Below, piece after piece: positions 25,874-35,439 of a stretch of DNA of 64,000 nt. The notes beneath the pieces are model-generated. The model saw only the letters and a program-made list of their open reading frames with translations. It was not told the origin of the DNA and searched no databases. Both the position numbers and the translations under genes were made by a program. The DNA is from Microbacterium sp. Root61 (GTDB lineage Bacteria > Actinomycetota > Actinomycetes > Actinomycetales > Microbacteriaceae): assembly GCF_001427525.1 (NCBI RefSeq), contig NZ_LMGU01000001.1, positions 2,539,760-2,603,759 on the forward strand, written 5' to 3'. Numbering within the stretch: position 1 is the first letter of the stretch; the number at the start of each line of letters is the position of its first letter.

Positions 25874-26902
25874 ATGGTCAGCATCGATGAGGTCGCCCGG
25901 CATGCCGGAGTCTCCACCGCCACGGTCTCTCGCGCGCTGAGCGGGCGGGGACACGTGTCGGTGGCGACGCGCGCCCGGGTCGAGGCGGCCGCGCAGAGCC
26001 TCGGGTACGTCGTGTCGGCGTCGGCGTCGAGTCTGGCGTCGGGACGCAACCGCAGCATCGGGGTGCTCGTGCCCTTCATCGACCGCTGGTTCTTCCGCAC
26101 TGTGCTCAGCGGCGTGGCCGCCGCGCTCATGCAGCGCGGCTACGACGTCACGCTGTACAACCTCACCGCCGACCGCGAGCAGCGGCAGAACGTGTTCGAC
26201 ACGTTCCTGCGCCGCCAGCGCGTCGACGGCATCATCGCGATCTCGATCGAACTCGGTGAGGCCGAGATCGAGCGGCTGCTCGAGCTCAACCTGCCGGTGA
26301 TCGCGATCGGGGGACCGAATCCGGGGCTTTCCACCCTGATGGTGGACGACACGGCCGTGGCCCGCCTGGCCACCGAGCACCTGCTCGGACTGGGGCACCG
26401 TGACATCGCCCACATCGGTGCGAGCCCCGAGTTCGACATCGACTTCCACATCCCGACACGACGGCGCCAGGGCTTCGAGCAGGCGCTGGCGGATGCCGGC
26501 ATCCCCGCCCATCCATCCCTCTACGAGCCGGCCGACTTCACGATCGAGGGCGGATTCCGCGCGGCCATGCAGCTGCTGGAGCGGCCCGGGAAGCGCCCGA
26601 CCGCGATCTTCGCCGCTTCCGACGAGATGGCCATCGGTGCCTTGCTGGCCGCACGGGATCTCGGATTCCGCGTACCCGCCGACCTGTCCGTGATCGGCAT
26701 CGACGGCCACGAGCTCGGTGAGTTCTTCCAGCTCACGACGGTCGACCAGTTCCCGCTCGGCCAGGGCGAGCGGGCCGTCGCCGCCATCCTGGCGGAGCTC
26801 GAACCCGCTTCGGCGGGCACCGCGGAAGATCCCGTCGAGCCCCACCCCACGCTTCCGTTCGAGCTCGTCATCCGCGGCACGACCGGCCATCTCGACCTGT
26901 AG
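25874..26902 (+). CDS. LacI-family regulator (MalR-like)
   Basis: This 342-residue repressor has a helix-turn-helix at the N-terminus (MVSIDEVARHAGVSTATVSR), the hinge LGYVVSASASSLASGRNRSI and a periplasmic-binding-like core (FAASDEMAIGALLAARDLGF; VIGIDGHELGEFF). It is 13 bp after the alpha-glucosidase gene and probably co-transcribed, so it should repress that operon through the palindrome at 24150-24163. An alpha-glucoside is the likely inducer. I see no ribosome binding site of note before the ATG at 25874. Confidence 0.88.
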   Translation: MVSIDEVARHAGVSTATVSRALSGRGHVSVATRARVEAAAQSLGYVVSASASSLASGRNRSIGVLVPFIDRWFFRTVLSGVAAALMQRGYDVTLYNLTADREQRQNVFDTFLRRQRVDGIIAISIELGEAEIERLLELNLPVIAIGGPNPGLSTLMVDDTAVARLATEHLLGLGHRDIAHIGASPEFDIDFHIPTRRRQGFEQALADAGIPAHPSLYEPADFTIEGGFRAAMQLLERPGKRPTAIFAASDEMAIGALLAARDLGFRVPADLSVIGIDGHELGEFFQLTTVDQFPLGQGERAVAAILAELEPASAGTAEDPVEPHPTLPFELVIRGTTGHLDL

Positions 26903-26957
26903 TCGCGGCATCCGCTCGTCCCGAAACACCTCTTACCCTCGTCCCCGGAGGACGCTT

Positions 26958-26963
26958 TAGGCT
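26958..26963 (+). promoter_or_regulatory. -10 box of M20 gene (leaderless)
   Basis: TAGGCT is followed by six bases and the ATG at 26970. Confidence 0.55.
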
Positions 26964-26969
26964 CGGGGC

Positions 26970-28190
26970 ATGACCATCGACCTCGAAGCGCTGTACATCG
27001 ACCTGCACCGCCACCCGGAGCTGTCCTTCCAGGAGACCCGTACCGCCGGTGTCATCGCGCAGCATCTCACCGACCTCGGCATCGAGTTCGAGGAGGGCAT
27101 CGGCAAGACGGGAGTGGCGGCGGTCATCCGCAACGGCGAAGGACCGGTCGTCTGGCTCCGCGCCGACATGGACGCACTGCCGGTTCCCGAGGCCACCGGC
27201 CTCGCGTATGCGAGCACCGCGCGTGGCACGGACCCGTCCGGTCTCGACGTACCCGTCATGCACGCGTGCGGTCATGACATGCACGTCACGGCGATGCTGG
27301 GTGCGCTCGAGCGTCTCGTCGCGACCAAGAGCGAGTGGGCGGGCACCATCGTCACCGTCTTCCAGCCCGCCGAGGAGTACGGCGCCGGCGCACAGGCGAT
27401 GATCGCCGACGGCGTTCTGGAGCGCTTCCCGACCCCCGACATCGTGCTCGGCCAGCACGTGACGCCGCTGCCCGCCGGCACGATCGGCGTCCGCCCCGGC
27501 ACCCAGATGGCCGCTTCCGACGGGCTCACCGTGACGCTGCACGGCCGCGGCGGCCACGGCTCCCGCCCGCAGTCCACGATCGACCCCGTCGTCATGGCCG
27601 CGGCCACGGTGATGCGCCTGCAGACCATCGTGTCGCGCGAGGTCGACCCCCGCGACGTCGCCGTCGTGACGGTGGGGTCGATCCACGCGGGGCTCAAGAA
27701 CAACATCATCCCGGCCGAGGCGAAGCTCGAGCTGAGCCTCCGCTACCCCGACGACGAGGCACGCGCCCGTGTGCTGGAGAAGGTCGAGCGCATCGTCCAC
27801 GCCGAGGCCGCGGCATCCGGAGCCGAGCGGCCGCCCGTGATCGTGACCGACCACACGCTGCCGCCGACCATCAACGACGCCGACGCGACCGCGCGACTGG
27901 TCGCCGCGTTCGACGGTGCGTTCGGCGACGGCGCGGTCGTGGACCCGGGCATGTTCACCGGCAGCGAGGACGTCTCGTGGTTCGCCCGCGAGGCCGGCGT
28001 CCCGCTCGTGTACTGGTTCTGGGGCGGGGTGGACGTGCAGTTGTACGCGGATGCCGAGGCCGCGGGCACGCTCGAAACCTCCATCCCGACCAACCACTCG
28101 CCGTTCTTCGCACCGGTGATCCAGCCCACGCTGAGCCGTGGAGTGGACGCGCTGGTCGTCGCCGCACGGGAGTTCCTGGACACCCCGTAA
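26970..28190 (+). CDS. M20 family amidohydrolase
   Basis: This 406-residue cytosolic metallohydrolase belongs to the M20D (HipO/AmhX) amidohydrolases, which cleave N-acyl amino acids or related amides. Metal ligands are in HACGHDMHVTAML (about 92-104) and the catalytic Glu pair is in PAEEYGAGA. RADMDALPVPE, GRGGHGSRPQ and NNIIPAEAKLELSLR are family motifs. The substrate is unknown. The ATG at 26970 gives the normal N-terminus LEALYIDLHRHPELSFQE. It is followed by the potassium genes. Confidence 0.9.
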   Translation: MTIDLEALYIDLHRHPELSFQETRTAGVIAQHLTDLGIEFEEGIGKTGVAAVIRNGEGPVVWLRADMDALPVPEATGLAYASTARGTDPSGLDVPVMHACGHDMHVTAMLGALERLVATKSEWAGTIVTVFQPAEEYGAGAQAMIADGVLERFPTPDIVLGQHVTPLPAGTIGVRPGTQMAASDGLTVTLHGRGGHGSRPQSTIDPVVMAAATVMRLQTIVSREVDPRDVAVVTVGSIHAGLKNNIIPAEAKLELSLRYPDDEARARVLEKVERIVHAEAAASGAERPPVIVTDHTLPPTINDADATARLVAAFDGAFGDGAVVDPGMFTGSEDVSWFAREAGVPLVYWFWGGVDVQLYADAEAAGTLETSIPTNHSPFFAPVIQPTLSRGVDALVVAAREFLDTP

Positions 28191-28196
28191 GCGGAA

Positions 28197-28214
28197 CGCA
28201 AGGAATCCGTTAGG
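28197..28214. promoter_or_regulatory. Candidate KdpE site upstream of kimA-like gene
   Basis: CGCAAGGAATCCGTTAGG contains two CGYWAGG half-sites 11 bp apart in the same direction, the arrangement expected for an OmpR-family dimer. It matches the element in front of kdp (31252-31269) at 13 of 18 bases. It lies about 30 bp upstream of the -35. Confidence 0.6.
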
Positions 28215-28244
28215 TCACGGTTCCCGCAACGCCCGCCCGTCACG

Positions 28245-28273
28245 TTGCATCGGACCTGGGACAGGCGTAGTGT
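28245..28273 (+). promoter_or_regulatory. Promoter of kimA-like gene
   Basis: TTGCAT (28245-28250), a 17-bp spacer and TAGTGT (28268-28273), then eight bases to the GTG at 28282. The -35 with flanks, GTTGCATCGGA, also occurs before kdp. Confidence 0.6.
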
Positions 28274-28281
28274 CGCCCGCC

Positions 28282-30381
28282 GTGACGAATGACAGTCGCG
28301 AACCGGGAGATGCGTCCCCGATCGCCAAACGGCTCCTGATCGGCGACCCTCTCACGTCGGAGAAGCTCGACGACCAGCTGCTCCCCAAGAAGATGGCTCT
28401 GCCCATCTTCGCGTCGGACGCACTGTCGTCGGTCGCGTACGCGCCGCAGGAACTTCTGATGATCCTGATGATCGGCGGATTGAGCTTCCTGTCGTTCAGC
28501 CCGGCGGTCGCGGCAGCGGTGATCGTGCTGCTGATCGTGGTCGTGGTCAGCTACCGCCAGCTCATCAAGGCATACCCGTCCGGTGGCGGTGACTACGAGG
28601 TCGCGTCCAAGAACCTGGGCGAAGTGCCCGGTGTGGTCGTGGCATCCGCTCTGCTGGTGGACTATGTGCTGACTGTGGCGGTGTCGGTCGCGTCCGGCGT
28701 CGACAACATCATCTCGGCGATCCCGGAGCTGAACCCCCTGCGCGTCGAGCTCGCCGTGTTCTTCGTCATCATCATCGTCATCGTGAACCTGCGCGGTGTG
28801 CGCGAGGCATCCCTCGTGTTCGCTCTGCCGACGTACATCTTCATCGGCTCGGTCTTCCTGATGATCGTCGTCGGCATCGCCCGAACGGTCCTCGGCGACC
28901 CGCCCGTCGCCTCCAGCGCCCAGTACTCCGTGGAGGCTGAGAGCCTCGGCCAAGCGGCCGTCATCCTGCTGATCCTGCGCGCGTTCTCCAGCGGCTGTTC
29001 GGCTCTGACCGGTGTGGAGGCCGTCTCCAACGGCGTGCCCGCGTTCCGCAAGCCGAAGGTGCGCAACGCGCAGATGACCCTCACGCTGATGGGCGGCATC
29101 GCCATCTGCCTGTTCGCCGGCCTGACGGCGCTGGCCCTGATCTCCGGCGTGCACTATGCCGAGAACCCGTGTTCGCTCATCGGCTTCGACTGCGCGAACA
29201 ATCCGCAGCCGAGCCTGATGGCCCAAGTGGCCTCGGCGACGTTCGGGATGGGGTCGATCCCGTTCTACATCATCCAGGCGGCCACCGCCCTGGTGCTGCT
29301 GCTGGCCGCCAACACGGCCTTCAACGGCTTCCCCCTGCTCGGCTCGGTGCTCGCCCGCGACGGCTACGCCCCGAAGGCGCTCAACACCCGCGGCGACCGC
29401 CTGGTCTACTCCAACGGCATGATCATCCTCGGCCTCGCCGCGATCGCCGTCCTGATCGTGTACCAGGCGAACCTCACGACCCTGATCCAGCTCTACATCA
29501 TCGGTGTGTTCGTCTCGTTCTCCCTGGGCCAGATCGGCATGGTGCGACATTGGCGGCGAGCGCTGCGCGAATGGCGGGCGCTCCCACCGAAGGAGGCCGC
29601 TCAGGAGGCGGCGATGTCCGCGCGACGCAGCGCCAAGATCGGTCTCGTCATCAACTCCGCGGGCGCGACCCTGACGGTGTTCGTGCTGCTGATCGTGACG
29701 ATCACCAAGTTCACGCACGGCGCCTGGCTGGTGTTCATCGCCATCCCGATCCTCGCGACGCTGATGATCGGTGTGAACCGGTACTACCGAGACGTCGAGC
29801 ACGAGATCACGGTCGACGACGAGACGCACTTCGGCTCGGAGGGGGATGTCGCGATCATCCTCGTCAACCGCCTGCAAAAGCCCGTCATCAAGGCCATCGA
29901 CTACGCGTTGGCCGCGAAACACGAGAAGACCTTCGCGGTCCACGTGTCGACCACGCCGGAGGAGACCGACTTCCTCCAGAAGCAGTGGGCCGAGCACGAG
30001 ATCCCGGTGCCGCTGATGATCATCGACTCGCCGTATCGGACGTTCGCGAGCCCGGTCGCCGGCTTCATCAAGGAGTACCGCAAGAAGCACGGCTCGTCGG
30101 TGGTGACGGTCTATCTGCCGCAGTACATCGTGGGGCACTGGTGGGAGTCGCTGCTGCACAACCGTCGCGCGCGGCGCATCGCGAACGACCTCATGCTCGT
30201 GCACGGGGTGTCGATCACGCTCGTGCCGTGGCTGCTGGATTCGACCGAGCTCATCTACGGCCGCCGGTCGCGCGTGCTGCCCGGCCAGGAGCGCTCCGGC
30301 CTCCCGCAGAACCAGGCCGCGCACCACGCGCGGGTGTCTCGGCCGGCAGGCCCACCGGAGAGCTCGGGGACCGACTCGTAG
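28282..30381 (+). CDS. KimA-like APC-superfamily potassium transporter
   Basis: This 699-residue membrane protein is probably a proton-coupled potassium importer of the KimA (YdaO) group. About 12 hydrophobic segments occupy residues 40-520, with FASDALSSVAYAPQELL in the first and SGCSALTGVEAVSNGVPAFR in mid-protein, both characteristic. A soluble C-terminal part of about 150 residues follows (ETHFGSEGDVAIILVNRLQK; YLPQYIVGHWWESLLHNRRA), as in KimA. The GTG at 28282 is chosen over a longer reading, because it follows the -10 and the TNDSREPG N-terminus is reasonable. The gene shares a KdpE-like element and -35 sequence with kdp, so both uptake systems are probably induced together at low potassium. 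Confidence 0.87.
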   Translation: MTNDSREPGDASPIAKRLLIGDPLTSEKLDDQLLPKKMALPIFASDALSSVAYAPQELLMILMIGGLSFLSFSPAVAAAVIVLLIVVVVSYRQLIKAYPSGGGDYEVASKNLGEVPGVVVASALLVDYVLTVAVSVASGVDNIISAIPELNPLRVELAVFFVIIIVIVNLRGVREASLVFALPTYIFIGSVFLMIVVGIARTVLGDPPVASSAQYSVEAESLGQAAVILLILRAFSSGCSALTGVEAVSNGVPAFRKPKVRNAQMTLTLMGGIAICLFAGLTALALISGVHYAENPCSLIGFDCANNPQPSLMAQVASATFGMGSIPFYIIQAATALVLLLAANTAFNGFPLLGSVLARDGYAPKALNTRGDRLVYSNGMIILGLAAIAVLIVYQANLTTLIQLYIIGVFVSFSLGQIGMVRHWRRALREWRALPPKEAAQEAAMSARRSAKIGLVINSAGATLTVFVLLIVTITKFTHGAWLVFIAIPILATLMIGVNRYYRDVEHEITVDDETHFGSEGDVAIILVNRLQKPVIKAIDYALAAKHEKTFAVHVSTTPEETDFLQKQWAEHEIPVPLMIIDSPYRTFASPVAGFIKEYRKKHGSSVVTVYLPQYIVGHWWESLLHNRRARRIANDLMLVHGVSITLVPWLLDSTELIYGRRSRVLPGQERSGLPQNQAAHHARVSRPAGPPESSGTDS

Positions 30382-30384
30382 ACT
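30379..30384 (+). promoter_or_regulatory. -10 box of hydrolase gene, sharing the kimA stop codon
   Basis: TAGACT begins with the TAG stop of the preceding gene and is followed by seven bases and the ATG at 30392. Confidence 0.55.
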
Positions 30385-30391
30385 GCGTCTC

Positions 30392-31198
30392 ATGACCACC
30401 GGCGAGCAGCGGCCGAACCTCCTTCTGCGCGCCGTCTGGTGGGGTCTGGACTACATGTACGCCGGGCGTCGCCAGCTCGCGTTCCTCGCCGGCCCGTGGC
30501 GGATCGGCACCCGGCCTGTGCCCCCTGCCTGGCGCACAGGGTCCGACGAGCTGCCGGAGGTCATCCTGCTGCCCGGCGTCTACGAGCACTGGACGTTCCT
30601 GCGCCCGCTCGGCGACGCCCTCAACGCCGCCGGCCACCGCGTGGGCGTCGTCCACGGTCTCGGCACCAACCGCCGCAACATCCCCGACACCTCGGCGCGT
30701 CTCGGCCGCGACCTCGAGAAACGGCCGGCCTCACCCTCGGGCCGTGTGCTCGTGGCACACAGCAAGGGCGGACTCATCGGCAAGCACCTGCTGGTGTCCT
30801 CCGGCGCGGCAGCGGCCGCCGCCGATGCCGCGGCCAGCGGTGAAGACCCGGCGGATGCCGCAGCCACGTCGCCGACGGGCAATCCGCTCGGCTTGCTCGG
30901 ACTCGTCGCCATCTGCACCCCGTTCCACGGATCGAAACTGGCCGGGCTGTTCATCGTGCCGAGCATCCGCGCCTTCCTCCCCGACGACGAGACGATCGTG
31001 TCGCTCGGTCGCGAGCAATCCGTCAACGGTCGCATCGTGTCGATCTTCGGCAGATTCGACCCGCATATCCCCGACGGCAGCGCGCTGGACGGGGCCACGA
31101 ACGTGCTCGTCCCCACGTCCGGGCACTTCCGTGTGCTCGGATCGCGCCGCACGCACTCCGCCGTACTGGACGCCATCCGCCTGCTGTCCGCCGACTGA
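30392..31198 (+). CDS. Alpha/beta hydrolase, lipase-like
   Basis: This 268-residue protein has the alpha/beta hydrolase core: VILLPGVYEHWTFLRPLGDA with the oxyanion loop, the nucleophile Ser in VLVAHSKGGLIGKHLL (about residues 120-135, AHSKG in place of GxSxG) and a C-terminal His in LGSRRTHSAVLDAI. An Ala-rich insert (about 140-160) follows the nucleophile helix. Substrate and role are unknown. It lies between the KimA-like gene and kdp, with its own -10 over the upstream stop codon. Confidence 0.8.
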   Translation: MTTGEQRPNLLLRAVWWGLDYMYAGRRQLAFLAGPWRIGTRPVPPAWRTGSDELPEVILLPGVYEHWTFLRPLGDALNAAGHRVGVVHGLGTNRRNIPDTSARLGRDLEKRPASPSGRVLVAHSKGGLIGKHLLVSSGAAAAAADAAASGEDPADAAATSPTGNPLGLLGLVAICTPFHGSKLAGLFIVPSIRAFLPDDETIVSLGREQSVNGRIVSIFGRFDPHIPDGSALDGATNVLVPTSGHFRVLGSRRTHSAVLDAIRLLSAD

Positions 31199-31230
31199 GC
31201 AGCGCGTTCCTCGGCTCGCCGTGAGGGTCC

Positions 31231-31269
31231 CGTATGGGTTCCCTCCCGGCCCGTGTGGAAACCGTAAGG
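31231..31269. promoter_or_regulatory. Candidate KdpE sites upstream of kdp
   Basis: CGTGTGGAAACCGTAAGG (31252-31269) has two half-sites 11 bp apart, and a further CGTATGG lies at 31231-31237, 21 bp (two helical turns) upstream. All face the same way. The element ends 27 bp before the -35 TTGCAT. Confidence 0.6.
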
Positions 31270-31296
31270 ACGTCCGATGGGCGCCTGAACGAGGTG

Positions 31297-31326
31297 TTGC
31301 ATCGGATGCCGTGCCCCTTGTGGCAT
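31297..31326 (+). promoter_or_regulatory. Probable kdp promoter
   Basis: TTGCAT (31297-31302) lies in the sequence GTTGCATCGGA shared with the kimA promoter. The -10 is uncertain; TGGCAT at 31321-31326 after 18 bp is the best candidate. A leader of about 55 bases with short hairpins would follow. Confidence 0.45.
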
Positions 31327-31388
31327 CCGCACCACAGCAGTCGTGCGGCATCCGTGCCGGCTCGCGCCGGCCGAAACGGGAGTCTCCT

Positions 31389-31472
31389 GTGCTCGATGTG
31401 ATCTATCTCGTGGCCACGCTGGCGCTTTTCGCGCTCGTGGCGCTCATCGCGAAGGGGGTCGAACGACTGTGA
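31389..31472 (+). CDS. 27-residue membrane peptide leading the kdp operon
   Basis: The frame encodes [20 protein letters not shown] followed by AKGVERL, one hydrophobic segment with a basic tail. GGGAG precedes the GTG at 31389 and the stop overlaps the kdpF start (GTGA). I recall similar tiny proteins, with a VERL-like end, before kdpF in other actinobacteria; the function is unknown. It may aid Kdp assembly or couple translation into kdpF. Confidence 0.65.
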   Translation: MLDVIYLVATLALFALVALIAKGVERL

Positions 31473-31558
31473 TCGTGTTCTCGATCGTCGCCGCCGTCCT
31501 CGCCGTCGCCGCCATCGCCTACCTGGTGGTCGCCCTCGTGAAGCCGGAGCGGTTCTGA
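31469..31558 (+). CDS. kdpF: KdpF, small subunit of K+-transporting ATPase
   Basis: This 29-residue single-span peptide starts [20 protein letters not shown] and ends VKPERF, the classic KdpF ending. It stabilises the KdpABC complex in the membrane. The GTG at 31469 overlaps the preceding small ORF, and its TGA overlaps the kdpA ATG (TGATG). Confidence 0.9.
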   Translation: MIVFSIVAAVLAVAAIAYLVVALVKPERF

Positions 31559-33246
31559 TGGGCCCGGATGCCGCGACGATCTGGCTCGGAGTCCTCCAGT
31601 TCGCGACCCTTCTCCTGATCCTCGGGCTGCTCTACCGTCCCCTCGGCGACTGGATCGCCCGCACGTATACGAGCGCGAAGGACTGGCGCGTCGAGCGCGG
31701 TCTCTACCGCATCGTCGGCGTCGACCCCCGCGCGGAACAGACCTGGGGCGCCTACGCCCGCGGGGTGCTGATCTTCTCGCTCATGGGCTTCCTGTTCGTC
31801 TACGCCCTGCAGCGCTTCCAGGCGGTCCTCCCGTACAACCTCGGCCTGCCCGCCGTGCCGGAGGGGCTCGCGTTCAACACCGCGGCATCCTTCGTCGCCA
31901 ACACGAACTGGCAGTCCTACTCGCCCGAGCTGACGATGGGCTACACCGTGCAGCTCGCCGGGCTCGCGGTGCAGAACTTCGTGTCGGCCGCGGTCGGCAT
32001 CGCCGTCGCGATCGCCCTCGTGCGCGGCTTCGCCCGTCGCGGCTCCAGCACCCTCGGCAACTTCTGGGTCGACCTGGTGCGCGGCATCACCCGCATCCTG
32101 CTGCCGCTCGCCGTCATCGGCGCGATCGCGCTGATGATCGGCGGGGTCGTGCAGAACTTCAACGGCTTCACCGAGGTGTCCACGATCACCGGGGGCACTC
32201 AGGTGCTGCCCGGCGGGCCGGTCGCCTCGCAGGAGGTCATCAAGGAGCTCGGCACCAACGGTGGCGGCTTCTTCAACGCCAACTCGTCGCATCCGTTCGA
32301 GAACCCCACCGCGTGGACGAACGTGCTCGAGATGCTGCTGATCCTCGCGATCCCGTTCGCGATGCCCCGCGCTTTCGGCAAGATGGTCGGCGACAACCGC
32401 CAGGGCTACGCGATCCTCGCCGTCATTGGCACCCTGTTCCTGGTCACGGTCGTCGCGGGAACGTGGCTGGAGGCGCTCGGCAACGGCACCGCCCCGCAGC
32501 TCGCCGGCGCCCCGATGGAGGGCAAGGAGCAGCGGTTCGGTCTGTTCGGCTCGACCCTGTTCGCCGGCGTCACGACCCTAACCTCCACAGGCGCGGTCAA
32601 CTCGATGCACGACTCGTACACGGCCCTCGGCGGCATGATGCCGATGATCAACATGATGCTCGGCGAGGTCGCCCCCGGCGGTGTCGGCTCGGGTCTGTAC
32701 GGGATGCTGGTGCTCGCGGTGATCGCCGTGTTCGTCGGCGGCCTGCTGGTCGGACGCACCCCCGAGTACCTCGGCAAGAAGGTGGGCCCACGCGAGATCA
32801 AGCTCGCCAGCCTGTACATCCTGGTCACGCCGACCCTCGTGCTGCTGGGCACCGCGCTCAGCTTCGGCATCCCCGCGATCGCGTCCGACGTCGAGAACGT
32901 CTCGATCTGGAACCCCGGCGTGCACGGCATGAGCGAGGTGCTCTACGCGTTCACCTCGGCCGCGAACAACAACGGGTCGGCGTTCGCCGGCCTGACCGCG
33001 AACACCCCGTGGCTGAACACCGCCCTGGGCGTCGCGATGCTGCTGGGGCGCTTCATCCCGATCGTGCTCGCCCTCGCGCTGGCCGGCTCCCTGGCCGCCC
33101 AGTCCACCCGTCCCACGACGGTCGGCACCCTGCCCACGCATCGCCCGCAGTTCGTCGGCCTCCTGGTCGTCGTCTCGGTGATCATCACGGCTCTCACCTA
33201 TTTCCCCGTTCTCACGCTGGGTCCCCTGGCGGAAGGTCTCGTCTGA
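31558..33246 (+). CDS. kdpA: K+-transporting ATPase, channel-like subunit A
   Basis: KdpA binds and conducts potassium in the high-affinity KdpFABC pump. The 562 residues carry the pore-loop regions [38 protein letters not shown] and [10 protein letters not shown], which form the selectivity filter, and about ten membrane segments. Length is typical. The ATG overlaps the kdpF stop. Confidence 0.97.
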   Translation: MGPDAATIWLGVLQFATLLLILGLLYRPLGDWIARTYTSAKDWRVERGLYRIVGVDPRAEQTWGAYARGVLIFSLMGFLFVYALQRFQAVLPYNLGLPAVPEGLAFNTAASFVANTNWQSYSPELTMGYTVQLAGLAVQNFVSAAVGIAVAIALVRGFARRGSSTLGNFWVDLVRGITRILLPLAVIGAIALMIGGVVQNFNGFTEVSTITGGTQVLPGGPVASQEVIKELGTNGGGFFNANSSHPFENPTAWTNVLEMLLILAIPFAMPRAFGKMVGDNRQGYAILAVIGTLFLVTVVAGTWLEALGNGTAPQLAGAPMEGKEQRFGLFGSTLFAGVTTLTSTGAVNSMHDSYTALGGMMPMINMMLGEVAPGGVGSGLYGMLVLAVIAVFVGGLLVGRTPEYLGKKVGPREIKLASLYILVTPTLVLLGTALSFGIPAIASDVENVSIWNPGVHGMSEVLYAFTSAANNNGSAFAGLTANTPWLNTALGVAMLLGRFIPIVLALALAGSLAAQSTRPTTVGTLPTHRPQFVGLLVVVSVIITALTYFPVLTLGPLAEGLV

Positions 33247-33248
33247 TC

Positions 33249-35417
33249 ATGTCCACGACATCGCTCACCCCCGTTGCCGGCACCGTCGACAACGCGCACA
33301 CACCGAAACCGCCGACCTCGGCGCGCGCCTTCAGCTGGGCACAGCTCGTGCGCGCCCTGCCCGGCGCGCTGCGCAAGCTCAACCCGGCCGCCCTGTGGCG
33401 CAACCCGGTCATGTTCCTGGTCTGGGTCGGGGCCGCGCTGACAACGCTCATCGCCCTGGCCGAGCCCTTCCTCGGCGGCGCCGAGCAGTCCGGCGGCAGC
33501 GAGGTGCCGATGGGCTTCACCTGGGGCATCGCCGTCTGGCTGTGGCTCACGGTGCTCTTCGCAAACCTGGCTGAGTCGGTGGCGGAGGGCCGCGGGAAGG
33601 CGCAGGCCGCGAGCCTGCGCAAGACCCGCACCAGCACGATGGCCAACCGCGTCGCCTCCTACGACGCGAAGGCGGATGCCGCGGCCGAGCACGCGGCGCT
33701 GGTCGAGGTCGCCTCGGCCGAGCTGCAGCTCGGCGACGTCGTCATCGTCACCGCCGGCGACTTGATCCCCGGGGACGGCGACATCGTCCACGGCATCGCG
33801 ACCGTCGACGAGTCGGCGATCACGGGCGAGAGCGCCCCGGTCGTGCGCGAGTCCGGCGGCGACCGCAGCGCAGTCACCGGCGGCACCCGCGTGCTGTCCG
33901 ACCGCATCGTCGTGCGCATCACCTCCAAGCCCGGCGAGACCTTCGTCGACCGGATGATCGCGCTCGTCGAGGGTGCGAGCCGGCAGAAGACGCCGAACGA
34001 GATCGCGCTGAACATCCTGCTGGCGAGCCTGTCGATCGTGTTCGTCGTGGTCGTGCTGACGCTGAACCCGATCGCGTCGTACGCGGCAAGCCCCGTCAGC
34101 ATCCCGGTGCTCGTGGCGCTGCTGGTGTGCCTGATCCCGACGACGATCGGCGCGCTGCTGTCGGCGATCGGCATCGCCGGGATGGACCGCCTCGTGCAGC
34201 GCAACGTGCTGGCGATGTCGGGCCGCGCGGTCGAGGCCGCGGGAGATGTCACCACGCTGCTGCTGGATAAGACCGGCACGATCACCTACGGCAATCGGCG
34301 CGCGACGGACTTCGTCGGGATGCCGGGAGTGCCCGACCACGAGCTCGCCCGGGCCGCGGCCCTGGCCTCGCTCGCCGACCCCACCCCCGAGGGCACCTCG
34401 GTGGTGGAACTGGCTGCGGTCCGAGGTATCCGTGCGGATCTTCCCGGCGACGCGATCGTGGTGCCCTTCACGGCCCAGACGCGCATGAGCGGCGTGGACC
34501 TCGCCGACGGCACTGTCGTGCGCAAGGGCGCCGGGTCGGCCGTCACCGCATGGCTCGAGGCCGAAGGCGTCCGCATCGCCACCGGTGTGCGGGCACAGCT
34601 GATGAGCGAGACCGACGCGATCGCGATGAGTGGCGGAACGCCGCTGGTCGTGGCCGAGCTGGACGGCACCGGCCACGGCCGAGTGCTCGGCGTCATCCAC
34701 CTCAAGGACGTCGTCAAGGACGGCCTCCGCGAGCGCTTCGCCGAGCTGCGCAGCATGGGTATCCGCACGGTGATGATCACCGGCGACAACCCGCTGACGG
34801 CCAAGGCCATCGCGGCGGAGGCCGGCGTCGACGACTACCTCGCGGAGGCGACGCCCGAGGACAAGCTGGCGCTCATCATCCGCGAGCAGGAGGGCGGCAA
34901 CCTCGTCGCGATGACCGGCGACGGCACGAACGACGCTCCGGCGCTCGCGCAGGCCGACGTCGGCGTGGCGATGAACACGGGCACGTCGGCCGCGAAGGAA
35001 GCCGGCAACATGGTCGACCTCGACAGCGACCCGACCAAGCTCATCGACATCGTGCGCATCGGCAAGCAGCTGCTGATCACGCGCGGGGCGCTCACGACGT
35101 TCTCGCTCGCCAACGACATCGCGAAGTACTTCGCGATCATCCCGGCGATGTTCATGACGGTCTTCCCGGGGCTCGCGGCGCTGAACATCATGCAGCTGAG
35201 CTCCCCGGCATCCGCCGTGACGAGCGCGATCATCTTCAACGCGATCGTGATCATCATCCTGATCCCGTTGGCGCTGCGCGGAGTGAAGTACCGCCCGGCG
35301 AGCGCGTCGCAGATCCTGAGCCGGAATCTGCTCGTCTACGGACTGGGCGGCGTCATCGCCCCCTTCATCGGCATCAAGCTCATCGACATCGTCGTGAGCC
35401 TCATCCCGGGCTTCTGA
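33249..35417 (+). CDS. kdpB: K+-transporting P-type ATPase, subunit B
   Basis: KdpB hydrolyses ATP to drive KdpA. The 722-residue P-type ATPase has the phosphorylated Asp in [13 protein letters not shown] (about D340), the TGES loop ([18 protein letters not shown]), the nucleotide-binding region around [11 protein letters not shown] and the hinge [20 protein letters not shown]. The ATG at 33249 lies two bases after kdpA, and the N-terminal 60 residues form the usual cytosolic tail. The frame continues upstream over kdpA only as a shadow. Confidence 0.97.
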   Translation: MSTTSLTPVAGTVDNAHTPKPPTSARAFSWAQLVRALPGALRKLNPAALWRNPVMFLVWVGAALTTLIALAEPFLGGAEQSGGSEVPMGFTWGIAVWLWLTVLFANLAESVAEGRGKAQAASLRKTRTSTMANRVASYDAKADAAAEHAALVEVASAELQLGDVVIVTAGDLIPGDGDIVHGIATVDESAITGESAPVVRESGGDRSAVTGGTRVLSDRIVVRITSKPGETFVDRMIALVEGASRQKTPNEIALNILLASLSIVFVVVVLTLNPIASYAASPVSIPVLVALLVCLIPTTIGALLSAIGIAGMDRLVQRNVLAMSGRAVEAAGDVTTLLLDKTGTITYGNRRATDFVGMPGVPDHELARAAALASLADPTPEGTSVVELAAVRGIRADLPGDAIVVPFTAQTRMSGVDLADGTVVRKGAGSAVTAWLEAEGVRIATGVRAQLMSETDAIAMSGGTPLVVAELDGTGHGRVLGVIHLKDVVKDGLRERFAELRSMGIRTVMITGDNPLTAKAIAAEAGVDDYLAEATPEDKLALIIREQEGGNLVAMTGDGTNDAPALAQADVGVAMNTGTSAAKEAGNMVDLDSDPTKLIDIVRIGKQLLITRGALTTFSLANDIAKYFAIIPAMFMTVFPGLAALNIMQLSSPASAVTSAIIFNAIVIIILIPLALRGVKYRPASASQILSRNLLVYGLGGVIAPFIGIKLIDIVVSLIPGF

Positions 35418-35439
35418 GCCCGCACCCAGGAGAGAACCC

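Noticed and set aside
28191..28281. Cyclic di-AMP (ydaO-type) riboswitch before the kimA-like gene
   Set aside because: The space between -10 and start is eight bases, and none of the conserved ydaO loops is present.
31199..31388. Riboswitch in the kdp leader
   Set aside because: Only short GC hairpins are visible, with no match to the ydaO core that I can recognise.
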